Position numbers and translations under genes: made by a program | Shown here: positions 21,301-30,603 of the stretch, piece after piece | Layout: the number at the start of each line of letters is the position of its first letter | How positions within the stretch are numbered: position 1 is the first letter of the stretch | Source of the DNA: Plantago elongata | Lineage: Eukaryota; Streptophyta; Magnoliopsida; Lamiales; Plantaginaceae | DNA length: 30,603 nt | Direction of reading: 5' to 3' | Assembly: GCA_036897095.1 (NCBI GenBank) | Contig: JAYMSP010001588.1 | Coordinates: 1-30,603, forward strand | The notes under the pieces: model-generated | Database searches by the model: none | Seen by the model: only the letters and a program-made list of their open reading frames with translations | What the model was told of the DNA's origin: nothing

Positions 21301-22691
21301 ATATGACACACAAAATTAAAACGTTAAAATAATTACTTACATACAGTGCAGATTCTAGTATATATCTCAAATATTAATCAAATTAAAGAGAGGTTTTTAT
21401 TTGATTGTGCAAAGAGCATATACATGATCAACTATGACTTTTCGAAAGCTAGTCAAGATGAAATTTACGGGAAGCTTGAAAGATAGAGGATGAAATACAT
21501 GTAAACAATACAAACAATATAATGAAATTAAAATAGTTCAACTTTAATTCTATGTGAAACCGTCCGGATACAGCTAATGAACTGGTTTGTATTGTCTTGC
21601 CTTGCCTTTAATTGATCAAAATTCAAAGATGATAGTCCATTTCGGTGGTAGTATACTAAAACCGGTGCGAAATTATTAATCCGATATAGTGTAGTATATT
21701 ATTGCATGCGCCAAAATGTGGGCCAATAAATATTTGTCGACCAATTATATGTAGAAAAGACTGCTTACTTTTTCAAACGACACTCACTATAGTCCAAATT
21801 GCGCCGCCACTAATCCACTACAAACCTAACTACAACTGTAATAATTAATTAAAAAAACAAAGACTTAATAGATCTTATACAAAACTTAGCGAAGTCATAA
21901 TACAGTTAATTTCATTAAACTCATGCCCCCTAAACTTTATTGTATGAATGAGCTTGACTTCTAAGAAACCGATGCAAATTAAACTCACACTGCAGAGGAC
22001 CAATTTTGAATTTGCTTGTAGTTTTGTATTTCTATTTCTCTTTCAGTGTCTTCCAATATACAACAAAATTTACCTACCAAACTTTACTATCTAACATTAA
22101 ATTTCTCTTAAGTACTTATACTTATATTATTGTATATTGACTAAACGTAATTAGTCTGATCATTTTGGGGTGAGTTTTCTTATCTTTTTCTCCATAATTT
22201 CAGTCGCTCTAATGCTAAAATAAACTGTATATGATCACATCGTGTGTGATATGAAATTGTATAGCGGTCACACCAAACACCGTAATACATTGAACTAATT
22301 AATTAAATTTGATTTGGATAAGTATGAATTAAAAGGTTATCAACTTAGACAATTTCATTTCCATCCCTGGCTAGTGGCTACCACAGATAGTATTTGTCGA
22401 AAGAATATGCGGTGGTTTACTTTTAAACTATGTGGGCATTGGTATGTAGACTTGGCTGTACGTACTTCTCATATTTCCCAAAACACATTACACTATTAGT
22501 GTATTTTGATATAGCTTCTATTGATTTTAACGTGCAAAAAAATAAATTAGAAGCTAAAAGTTATACTACTATTACAAAAATGTTTATAATCGATCCATTC
22601 ACTTAGAACGGAAAAGGGATCATGTCGTGAATTTGCAGCACCCCTTGCAATTCACTTTTGTCATCTCAAAACATTCCATCGAATATTATTA
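21301..22691. other. AT-rich intergenic region
   Basis: No frame with a recognisable domain and no terminal repeats were seen between the NAC 3' region and the MITE at 22692. Confidence 0.55.
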
Positions 22692-22839
22692 AGGAGTTGA
22701 TTGGCATGACATTTGAATGGGAATTTTGGTAAAATTGTGTTTAAAATGAAATTGAAATGGGGTAGTTGAAGTGTATTTTAGACCAAATCACTGTTCATCG
22801 AGTTAAATTGGAGCATTTAAATGCCTTGCCAATCAGTCC
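22692..22839 (-). mobile_element. 148-bp Tourist/Harbinger-like MITE, copy B
   Basis: The left end AGGAGTTGATTGGCATGACA and the right end TTGCCAATCAGTCC are inverted repeats, flanked by TTA at 22689-22691 and 22840-22842. Read on the minus strand, the whole sequence aligns with copy A (15066-15213), including GCATTTAAATG, ACAGTGATTTGG and AAAATACACTTCAA. It is the same length, 148 bp. No coding capacity; mobilisation would need a PIF/Harbinger transposase from elsewhere. Confidence 0.8.
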
Positions 22840-22842
22840 TTA

Positions 22843-23263
22843 AATATGTCACGAGAGTAAATAAAGCATAGCATTTAGGTACAAATTTCATATTATTTTT
22901 AAAAAGTTAAATCTATTATAAGCATCATATACAGAACAAAAGACATGAGCTATAACTTCACTAAAAATCATACCATTTGAACCAAACTACAGTGGTTACA
23001 TAAATAAAAAGTAAATAGTGTTGCATATTGTCTCTAAACCAACCAGTTAACAAACTTAATTAACCAACCTAGAACATGTCTAATCCACCTACAACCAAAC
23101 AAATATATAAGAGTCTAATCAATTGATTAAAGTAAATTTCAAATAAAATTAACTGATAAAGCACAAAATTTAAACTGAAATATATTTTAAAAAAATTAAA
23201 CTGATATTAAAATTGTGAAGAGTAGATTGTATTGAGGTTTAAACTGTGAAGTATTGAAGGTAA
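22843..23263. other. AT-rich intergenic region
   Basis: No gene or recognisable repeat is seen in this stretch. Confidence 0.5.
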
Positions 23264-23620
23264 TGTTACAACAACAGTCAGATAGACAGTGGGAATAACA
23301 CTGGGGCGTTTCTGTGAGCTAGCACCTGGAATAAGTTGTTGAAGCATCTAGAAGCGTGAGTTCACATGGGCTGAGTGATGTGTCATTCACTGGTTGGCTT
23401 GTGACACGTGATGACATGTGATATGGTGTCATAGCATGCGTATATAAGACTAGAAGGCTTCTACAATGAAGAGTAAGTTAGTATCACAACAAAATTAGTT
23501 AACTTCTTCTTCAAGCTTTTAAAAATAGTTTTCTCGGAGATTTCGATAAGTTCTCTGTAATTCTCTATTGTTGAAGTGTTGTTATATCAATGTAAATGAA
23601 TTGATCAATAAAAGAAAAAA
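23264..23620 (+). mobile_element. LTR-like promoter/polyadenylation module (possible solo LTR)
   Basis: The segment starts near TGTTACAACAACAG and includes a GTGACACGTGATGACATG promoter-like patch. It has a clear TATA box, GTATATAAGAC (about 23440), a leader-like pyrimidine stretch, and then AATAAAAG with an A run at about 23606-23620. This order of promoter, short transcribed part and polyadenylation signal within 350 bp, without a frame, is that of a retrotransposon LTR. I could not find matching 5-bp flanks or a clean CA end. A processed transcript fragment or a host promoter are alternatives. Confidence 0.35.
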
Positions 23621-23639
23621 AATTGACCAGTAGACACGT

Positions 23640-24280
23640 AGCTCGCGAGTATATAAAAAAACACATACATTATATATTTATACACGCACATGTGCATACA
23701 TATTGCATAAAAACACACTGAATACACACATATAAAGATAACGAGATAAAAGTAATTTTGATCCTAAAGTTTAAGGGTGATGGCACGCGCAAGCTAACAT
23801 TTGGTTACCTCGGTAAAACTACTTTCGTAGTTTATAATTTTCGGTAAAAGTTAAGTAGTAAACAGTGGTATACACTGTTAACCTTCATGATTAGACACTT
23901 GTAATTAGTATTAATTGTGATTCTGTTGATATAATGTTCATTGCTTTTGCACCACTAGCTAGTCAAACAAAATAAGAATGCCAAATGGCCCTAAACGTGG
24001 CTCCTGGATTCCGATACATAACATCTGATGACTTGGACCAGTGCGGATAACATGTACAACGATGTACTCACACTTTCTCCCCCAAATTAGTTTTAATTTA
24101 TAGCTATATACATTAAGTTTTATAGAATTAAATATTTTTATTGTTAAGCTCGAACTAAAAAATTACACATTGTTCGTGGTAGACTATACCCCTGGCTACT
24201 TGGTAATTTACTTCTTGTTTAACACATAAATTATTAATTACTTATATATCAACTTAATATATACTTAATTAAAATTTCGT
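23640..24280. other. Intergenic region with AC/AT microsatellite-like start
   Basis: Irregular ACAC/ATAT-rich sequence lies at 23655-23740 (ACACATACAT, ACACGCACATG, ACACACATAT). The remainder to 24280 shows nothing recognisable. Confidence 0.5.
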
Positions 24281-24285
24281 GTAAA

Positions 24286-24470
24286 ACGGTCTGTTAGACC
24301 GTGTCCAATGGCACACACCGTGCACGACGTCATGAGGAGCCACGCGCCGTGGCTCCTCCAACATGGTGCCGACAACGCGCCATGAGGCGCGACGTGGCGT
24401 GGTGTGCCGCGTCGCACATGTGCCGGCGTGCCAGGAGTCTGCTGCCACTTGGCGCACGCTGGACTATTCT
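24286..24470. repeat. GC-rich palindromic island, possible Harbinger-like element remnant
   Basis: In very AT-rich surroundings this stretch is GC-rich and full of short palindromes. ACGGTCT/AGACCGT form a 7-bp stem with a 3-base loop at 24286-24302. GAGGAGCCACG and CGTGGCTCCTC form a perfect 11-bp stem with loop CGC at about 24334-24358. GCGCC and GGCGC pair around ATGA near 24378-24391. It is followed by TTTC(A)AACACGAATAAAT-type sequence. From memory, GC-rich GACGTGGCG-type ends next to such AT-rich leaders occur in plant PIF/Harbinger elements. GTGACG...CGTCAC at 24893-24918 could be the other end. Confidence 0.4.
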
Positions 24471-24929
24471 TTTATTTTTTAATTTTTCTTCGTTTGTCCG
24501 ATTTCAAACACGAATAAATCAAAAAATATATATGTAAAAAATGTATAAAAATTACCAACGGATTCGTTTCTTCGAGATCTCCGAATATAGACCACTCTCG
24601 ATTATTTTTGGATCATTCCATATCGAACTCATTTTCTCTCTCAATTAAACTTAAAATTGTAAAACAACCTCTCATAATTCAATTTTATTAATTTTGACTT
24701 CTAAACACTATTATAATATATTAAATATGTTTTTAGCAAAATAAAAAAATCTATATATATTTTAATTTTAAATCTTAATAAATTATAAAACCATTTAAAA
24801 AATATAATTTTATTAATTTTAATATCTAAACACTCTTATAATATAAATAATATATATGTAAATTAAAATTAAAAAGGTAAAAATTTTATGACGTGACGAC
24901 GATGCAGCGACGATGCGTCACCACTACAG

Positions 24930-26877
24930 CAAAAACTACGACGTATCATTTGAGATTGTCATCCCTCATTTTCATTACTTGAGATCAATCCAGTCTACTA
25001 GTCAAAGTATGCTAGTCATGTCAATACCGTCACGCTATGTACATACTAATACTAGTATTACATTGCATAATACAAAATGCATGTGCTAACCATACTTAAT
25101 AGAATAATTGTAAGCTAGATTTCGTCATTAAAGACTTGTCACTTTCGCAAAGAACAAAGCACTAAAATTAAATAGTTTGAAAATTGAACATATTGTTGCT
25201 TGCTGCGATAATTTATCAAGCTGTAGTATCCTATTCTCTTGGAAAGCTCACTCAGTATTTGTTTTTAGTTCTTGCGTGTGTAGGGCGTGTGACGAATTAA
25301 CTCACTTTTGGATGATGTATACTTGAGACTTATCAGATTTTATTTACGATACGTGGCATGGATTTTGGTGAATCCTCCTCCTTCAAAATGTAGGTGCCAA
25401 ATTGTACGTTGCTAGAAGACACCGTGATCGTGTGTAATGGTAATAGGTGGGTGTGATTGGAAGGCCTGTGGTGAATGCATCAAATTCCATAAAAGTTAAA
25501 TGCGACATTTGACTCTAACTAAAGCGTATAAAAATACTGTTATAATTGTTGAGTTTTGAAGAGTAGACAAGAAGTGCCTTGATATTTAGAAGGGAATTTT
25601 TTCATTATTAACGTATTTTAGATCATTTTATATTTATATGTATTAAAATGAGCTCGTGGTTGGCTAAAGCTCAAACCGTATAAGCCGAGTTCGAGTTTAA
25701 TTATTTTGGCTCGAGTTTGAAATTAATTTGTTTATTAACAATTTGGGTTGAATTCGAGGAGTGAGATAATCGACTCGTCTCGACTTAGCACATCAAACAA
25801 CAATTATTTCCGAATAGTTACAGTGATTTTATAGTAAAATTGTCCTTCCGGACTAAATTTTATCCGTTATCTTTCGAGAGAATCATGGAAAACAGAGTGG
25901 ATTTGGCTAACTAAATAATTCTAGAAGTATGGACTGGCCCATCCAACACATATGAAGGGCTGGCTCGTTCACAACGTGTGGGGATTCCTCCAGTGCCCAA
26001 GATTTGATGACTGGTTGATCCATAAATGAACTATCTACACTTTTATATTAAAAGGTTTCAAACTTTAATTTTCCACGTTTCATATAATGAAAGTTTAAAA
26101 TCCACTTGTCAATACTTGCTTTGGAAATAGTTAATAATATAAAGACAAATATGAATTCAAATATATAACGGTACAAATTGCATATAGTCGAACTAAATCC
26201 AATAATGAACAATATTCAAGGCCTATGGAAATAAAATTATCCTGGGCCAATATACACTTGAATTCCAGATAGAACCGTATGATTTCGCACCTTGAATTCT
26301 TGCAAATTGGTCGTGTGATACCAAATTCCGATTGAACATTCATTTTTTAAGACAATATACACTTCCTACACTAAATTAGCAGCAAAATGAGATATAAATA
26401 CTAAAAACATAAATCCCAACAACTAATTTTCAAAATTAGCGGCAACTATTTAATTACATTTGGGTACCAAATACATAAGCATCAATTACACCCAGCTCCT
26501 CACGTGTCGTGTGCACATGCGCCAAATATAAGGTTGTTTGGCAGAAAACAAAATCTAATAATTTGAGCAGGATCATAAAAGACTTTTCCGGATTTAAGTT
26601 CGTGAATGTCAAATTCGAAGACTTAAATGTATTAAAATCATCTAATATGTGTGTATATGTGATTGATTGACTAAGATGAATTCAGATGTAATTAGAACAT
26701 CTAGCCAGGGTGTCAGATATAATTCACCCTTAAAATATTTAAGTTTTGTTCTCTTCTACTAGTTTCATTCAGTTCAATTTAGTTCAAATAATTATGTTTA
26801 GTTATATTTTATACTACACTTTATTTCACTTAAAAAAATTCAGAAAATTACAGTTGAAAATAGACCCTAACTAGCTT
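24930..26877. other. AT-rich intergenic region, no supported gene
   Basis: No frame with a known domain. A TCGAGTTTGA/GGCTCGAGTTTG-type repetitive stretch at about 25670-25790 resembles dispersed repeats seen in many plant genomes, but I cannot place it in a family. Confidence 0.5.
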
Positions 26878-28910
26878 GACCAAAATTCCAAGTACTTTCA
26901 CTCTTTAGCTACCCATAGGAAACGTCATACATTTGTTCATGGAATCAAGGACGCGCATTATAATTGGATCACTCACCCGCAAGCCGTTGTGCATGAATTT
27001 TTCAATTTCCATAAAAGCAAAGCTAGAGTCAAGGAGCTGAGTTGGAACCTTTTTTTAATATTCACACTCCCAAATTGTTGCCGGAACAAAAATCTGCCCT
27101 TGTGCAACCTGTGACCACTGATGAAATTTGGGTTGCTATAGCCTCTATTGAGCCCAACAAAGCACCTGGGCCGGATAATCTGGGCTCCGGTTTTCACCAA
27201 CACCATTGGAGCATTGTGCATGAGAAAGTGATCTATATGGTTCAAAAAAATTTCTCAAATGGAATATTGGAAGAAGGAATTAATCACACCCAAATTATAA
27301 TGCTTCCTAAAATTGATAACCCTAAGTGAGTAAGCCAATTCCGTCCAATCAGTTTATGTAATGTATCCATCAAAATTATCACCAAAATTTTGGTTAATCG
27401 ATTAAGACCCTAAATGATTAATTTCACCATTTTGAAATGGGTTTGTTCCTGGTCGTCGAATAACTAATAGTATTATGTTAGCCCATGGACAATTACATAC
27501 GTTATCTAAGAAGAAAAAAGGGCTTCATAGTTACATAGGTCTTAAATTTGACGATGAAAAGGCTTACGACATATTGGAATGGGATTTTTTGGAACTTACC
27601 CTTTCAACGGTTTTCTGGATCAGTTCAAAAAGCTCATTCAACTGTGTAGAGACTACCTCGTTTCAAGTTAAGGTCAATGGCTTCAACTTCAACATTTGGA
27701 AACGCACGAGGGGCCTTCGGCAGGGAGATCCTTTGTCACCGTACCTTTTCATACTTTGTCAAGACCTTTTCGTCGCTAAAATTAACCAATTTGTGCATCA
27801 TGATCTTATTGATGGACTCAAACCTAGTCGGCACTGTCAGGCCCTACCTATCTTATGTTTCGTGGACGATTGCATGCTTTTTTGTAAGGCTAATAATAAA
27901 TCATTTACCAATTTACAACTCTGCCTTACTAATTACGCTAAAGACTCTGGACAATCCATTTGTTGGACTAAATCTCGAATTATTTTTTCACCTGATGCAA
28001 ATGCTCATCTCAAAAGACGCATTACGGAAAATTTACATGTGGCCCACAATAAGCACAAAGATAAGTATTTAGCGTTGCCCTTCTTAATGGGTCGTAAAAA
28101 AATGGACCTCTTTGATAACCTTCTGCTCAAGACTCAAAGCCGCATTGATATGTGGTATAATCGTTTTTTATCCTTTACGGGCCACAGTACTTTAATTCAA
28201 GCCATGACAGCGGCCATTCCTTCCTTTGTTATGTCAGTTTGTCGTATCCCTGTATCAACTATTTCACAATTAGATAGATTAAACAAGAACTTCCTATGGT
28301 CTGCCAACAAAGGGGTTCGACAGAGCGCTCGATTACATTGGAAGAAGGTTTGTCTTCCCAAATACTATGGAGGGTTGGGTATTAGAATTCTCTCAGTTCT
28401 TAATATAGCATTCCTGTTTAAGCTCTTCTGGCAACTGCTTCCTTGACCCGATTCATTATGGGGACAAGCTTATTCACAAAAATACTGCCATTCGTCGAGT
28501 CTGTGGTGTGCCCCCGGGAAACCTACACATGTTTGGTTATGGCGCTCGTTGGTCAGTATCCGTCCTCAACTACAACAACTATGGGCCATTGGAGATGGGC
28601 AACAAGTTCATTTTTGGACTGAGAAGTGGCTTCCCCACATGATTCTTCAGCCTTTTGCAAAGTGCCCCTTTAATTACGACGACAAGGTATTGGACTTCAT
28701 ACAAGATGGGGCGTGGCATTATGAGAAACTGGCCCACTTTCTACCTCCTGTGATAGTCGCACGTATCATGGCAATCCATATTCCATCTACTCCTCGGGAG
28801 GACCGTCTAATTTGGCCATATCATTACACGGGCTGCGTCACGATCAAATCAGCCTACAACACGCTAATTCAATCCACTATTTACGACCCAACTTGGTTAA
28901 TTCAACACTA
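26878..28910 (+). pseudogene. L1-type LINE ORF2 remnant: reverse transcriptase and partial zf-RVT region
   Basis: Homology starts at DQNSKYFHSLATHRKRH (26878) and continues through NKAPGPDN, QFRPISLCNV, NGFVPGRRITNS, RGLRQGDPLSPYLF and the FVDD catalytic box (about 27860), all typical of plant LINE reverse transcriptases. The thumb region and a GLGIR motif follow, then FWTEKWLP and TIKSAYNTL of the domain before zf-RVT. In-frame stops at 27327, near 27412 and 27434, plus frame changes near 27036 and 28446, make it inactive. The endonuclease domain (5') and the end of ORF2 with its 3' tail are absent, so both ends are lost. The longest open piece is 27475-28446. Confidence 0.93.
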
Positions 28911-28916
28911 TTTGAC

Positions 28917-28925
28917 TATATAAGG
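28917..28925 (+). promoter_or_regulatory. TATA box of a possible gene starting at 29079
   Basis: TATATAAGG at 28917-28925 lies right after the end of LINE homology and about 160 bp before a short exon-like ATG. The leader between them is pyrimidine-rich (TTTTTCTCTC and TTTCCACCTCGTTTCC). Confidence 0.4.
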
Positions 28926-29078
28926 ACTAAAAAAGCCTGGAAACACACATAAACACAAAAACATTATATTATGTGTTTTTCTCTCAAATTCACCGTTCAA
29001 TCGCGTTTCTATTCTCGGATTTGTCGGATATTGCAAGTTTCCACCTCGTTTCCACTTGATTTCAGCATACTAGCTTCC

Positions 29079-29093
29079 ATGGAGATGAATCAG
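29079..29093 (+). CDS. Possible first coding exon (five codons) of a gene continuing outside the window
   Basis: ATG GAG ATG AAT CAG is followed directly by GTAAGAA, a near-perfect plant 5' splice donor (CAG then GTAAG). Upstream are a TATA box at 28917 and a leader with no other ATG in a good context except 28971. Downstream the sequence turns T-rich and repetitive, as expected of an intron. No second exon is visible before the window ends. A very short first exon before a long intron is seen in some transposase-derived or FAR1-like plant genes, but that identity is a guess. The exon could also be coincidental. Confidence 0.33.
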
Positions 29094-30410
29094 GTAAGAA
29101 CCACTACGTTTTGTAAGCTTTTGTGCGTGTTTTGTGTGTTTTATTGTGTGTGTTTCATGATTTGCAACTTAATTTTCATGATTTGTTGTTTAAAACATCA
29201 AGATCTAGATGCTAAGATATTTTCAAATCTATAACAAAGAAAAAGCTAGCTTGTCAGCTCTGAAAATTATTCTCAAAAATCTGTACATATCAGAACAGCA
29301 AATTCGTATACACGTTTCTGTTTTAATAACTGTTGTTACGGTTTTTAGCTTGTGTTGCATTCTGCTTTGTTACAGTTTTAATAGGCATTGTTGTAGTTTT
29401 AATATGCATTGTTGTTGTTTTAAGCGTCGATGTTATTGTGTCCAGCTTGTGTGTGTTTCGTTATTTTCGATCCAATTTTCATGATTCGTTATTTTCGATC
29501 CCATTTTTATAGTTATAGTTTTAAGTATTAATGTTATAGGTTTTATCTTGTGTTGCATGTTCGAGCTTTGTTAAAGTTTTAATAGGCATTGTTGTAGTTC
29601 TAATATCTGCTTTGTTACAGTTTTATTAGGCATTGTTGTAGTTTTAATATGTATTGTTGTAGTTTTAAGCGTAGATGTTATTGTGTACAACTTGTGTGTG
29701 TTACGTTATTTTCGATCCATTTTTCATGATTCGTTATTTTCGATCCAATTTTCATAGTATAGTTTTAAGTATTAATGTCGTAGGTTTTAGCTTGTGTTGC
29801 ATGTTCTAGCTTTGTTAAAGTTTTAATAGGCATTGTTGTAGTTTTAATATGCATTGTTATTGTTTTAAGCATCAATATTAATGTGTTTAACTTGGGCTGC
29901 ATGTTTCTGCTGATTATAAGTTTAAGAGGCATTGTTGTAGTTTTAAGTGACACTGTTATGGTATTAAGAACCAATTTGATGTTTTTAACTTATGTTGCAA
30001 GTTATTGTCTTGTTATACTTTTAAGAGTAATTGATATAGTTTAAGATACATTGTTGTTGTTGTAAGTATCGATGTTAAGCTTGTGTAGTGTTAATCAACT
30101 TTATGTATGATTTTAAGTTGTGTTTTTTTTTTTTTTTTTGGTTATAGTTTGAAGATGTTTTGTTATAGTTATAAAAAACAAAGTTATTGTTTTAAGCATA
30201 TATTTTACTGTTATTAGCTTGTGTTGCATACACCCGCATTGTTACATATATAAGAGAAATTATTGTCGTTATAAGAGACATGGTTATAGTTTTAAGTATT
30301 AATGTTATAGGTTTTAGCTTGTGTTACATGTTCGAGCTTTGTTAAAGTTTCAATAGGCATTGTTGTAGTTTTAATATGCATTGTTGTTGTTTTAAGCATC
30401 AATGTTACTA
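29094..30410 (+). repeat. T-rich minisatellite with nested higher-order units
   Basis: The words TTAGCTTGTGTTGCAT, AGGCATTGTTGTAGTTTTAA, TATGCATTGTTGTTGTTTTAA and CGTTATTTTCGATCC recur from about 29330 to 30405. A compound block of roughly 200-240 bp starting with the CTTGTGTTGCAT word occurs at about 29348 and 29549. Shorter ones of about 100 bp start at about 29791, 29891, 30217 and 30317. A T18 run lies at 30123-30140. The frames across it are repeat-encoded and not real genes. If the donor at 29094 is used, this is intronic. Confidence 0.75.
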
Positions 30411-30603
30411 AGGGACTGATTGGCGTGCGATTTAAATGCTCCGATTTAAATGCCTGAATAGTGATCGGCATTTTAGTGGGATTGTTGAAATTGTGTTTGG
30501 TATAGAATTGTAATTGGATAGGGTATTATAGGTTGTGTAAGAGATAAATGATTGGTGTAAGTATGATGTGATTGGTATTGGGATTTGATAAAATATGTAT
30601 GAG
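30411..30603 (+). mobile_element. Tourist/Harbinger-like MITE, relative C, cut by the window end
   Basis: The sequence AGGGACTGATTGGCGTGCGA at 30411 and ATTTAAATGCTCCGATTTAA after it match the inward end of copy B on its minus strand (GGACTGATTGGCAAGGCATT). It then keeps AATAGTGATCGG but diverges from the 148-bp copies. No right end is present before the window stops, so the length is unknown; it may be a longer member of the same family. Confidence 0.6.

Noticed and set aside
24301..24537. Arginine/alanine/cysteine-rich 78-codon frame on the GC island
   Set aside because: The composition follows from CG-rich hairpin sequence and open frames occur on both strands, so coding is unlikely.
29765..29974. 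Minus-strand frame of threonine- and leucine-rich repeats
   Set aside because: It is a direct translation of the minisatellite and has no independent evidence of being a gene.
1..30603. CRISPR arrays, defence islands, biosynthetic clusters or other multi-gene systems
   Set aside because: The window is plant nuclear DNA with one intact gene. No regularly spaced repeats with unique spacers and no gene clusters were seen.

Overview
The window looks like nuclear DNA of a flowering plant, probably a eudicot. It is AT-rich, and its one intact gene is a three-exon NAC transcription factor with ordinary GT-AG introns. Almost everything else recognisable is transposon debris of plant families: Ty1/Copia, L1-type LINE, CACTA, hAT-like, Stowaway-like and Harbinger/Tourist-like MITEs. 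An asterid source is possible, but the sequence does not prove it. I see no bacterial operon, CRISPR array, rRNA gene or convincing tRNA gene.

Layout: 1-3267 is AT-rich intergenic DNA with a G15 run near the start. A CACTA-type element occupies 3420-6410. It has matching CACTACAA ends, an ATC target duplication and dense TGTCAC-type subterminal motifs, and a Stowaway-like MITE (5217-5446) is nested in it. The CACTA itself may have landed inside an older Stowaway-like element. AT-rich spacer follows to 8658. A complete but dead Ty1/Copia element lies on the minus strand at 8659-13239, with LTRs of about 165 bp, broken gag and pol frames, a ruined protease motif and a gag deletion sealed with a copied 21-bp filler. 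A probable hAT-type element (13947-15385) follows, flanked by an 8-bp duplication matching at 7 of 8 bases, with a purine-rich minisatellite and a 148-bp Tourist-like MITE inside it. The spacer 15386-18786 holds an A-rich tract between 18-bp direct repeats, which looks like a minimal retroposition scar, and a SINE-like fragment.

The NAC gene is at 19912-21008 on the plus strand. It has a TATA box about 200 bp upstream, three exons and 272 codons. Its NAC domain and C-terminal KFPRP...SLSHL...ISQL region place it near the NAP group, which is known for senescence and ABA responses.

Downstream are a second copy of the 148-bp MITE (22692-22839), an LTR-like promoter/polyadenylation module (23264-23620), a GC-rich palindromic island in AT-rich DNA (24286-24470), and a LINE fragment truncated at both ends (26878-28910). 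Directly after the LINE is a possible 5' end of a gene on the plus strand: TATA box, leader, a five-codon exon and a consensus splice donor. It would continue into an intron made of T-rich minisatellite repeats. A third copy of the MITE family starts at 30411 and runs off the window.

No multi-gene system is visible. The biology here is one regulatory gene inside a nested transposon landscape. The most informative items are the element boundaries, the repair scar in the Copia gag, the GC-rich palindromic island and the orphan first exon.
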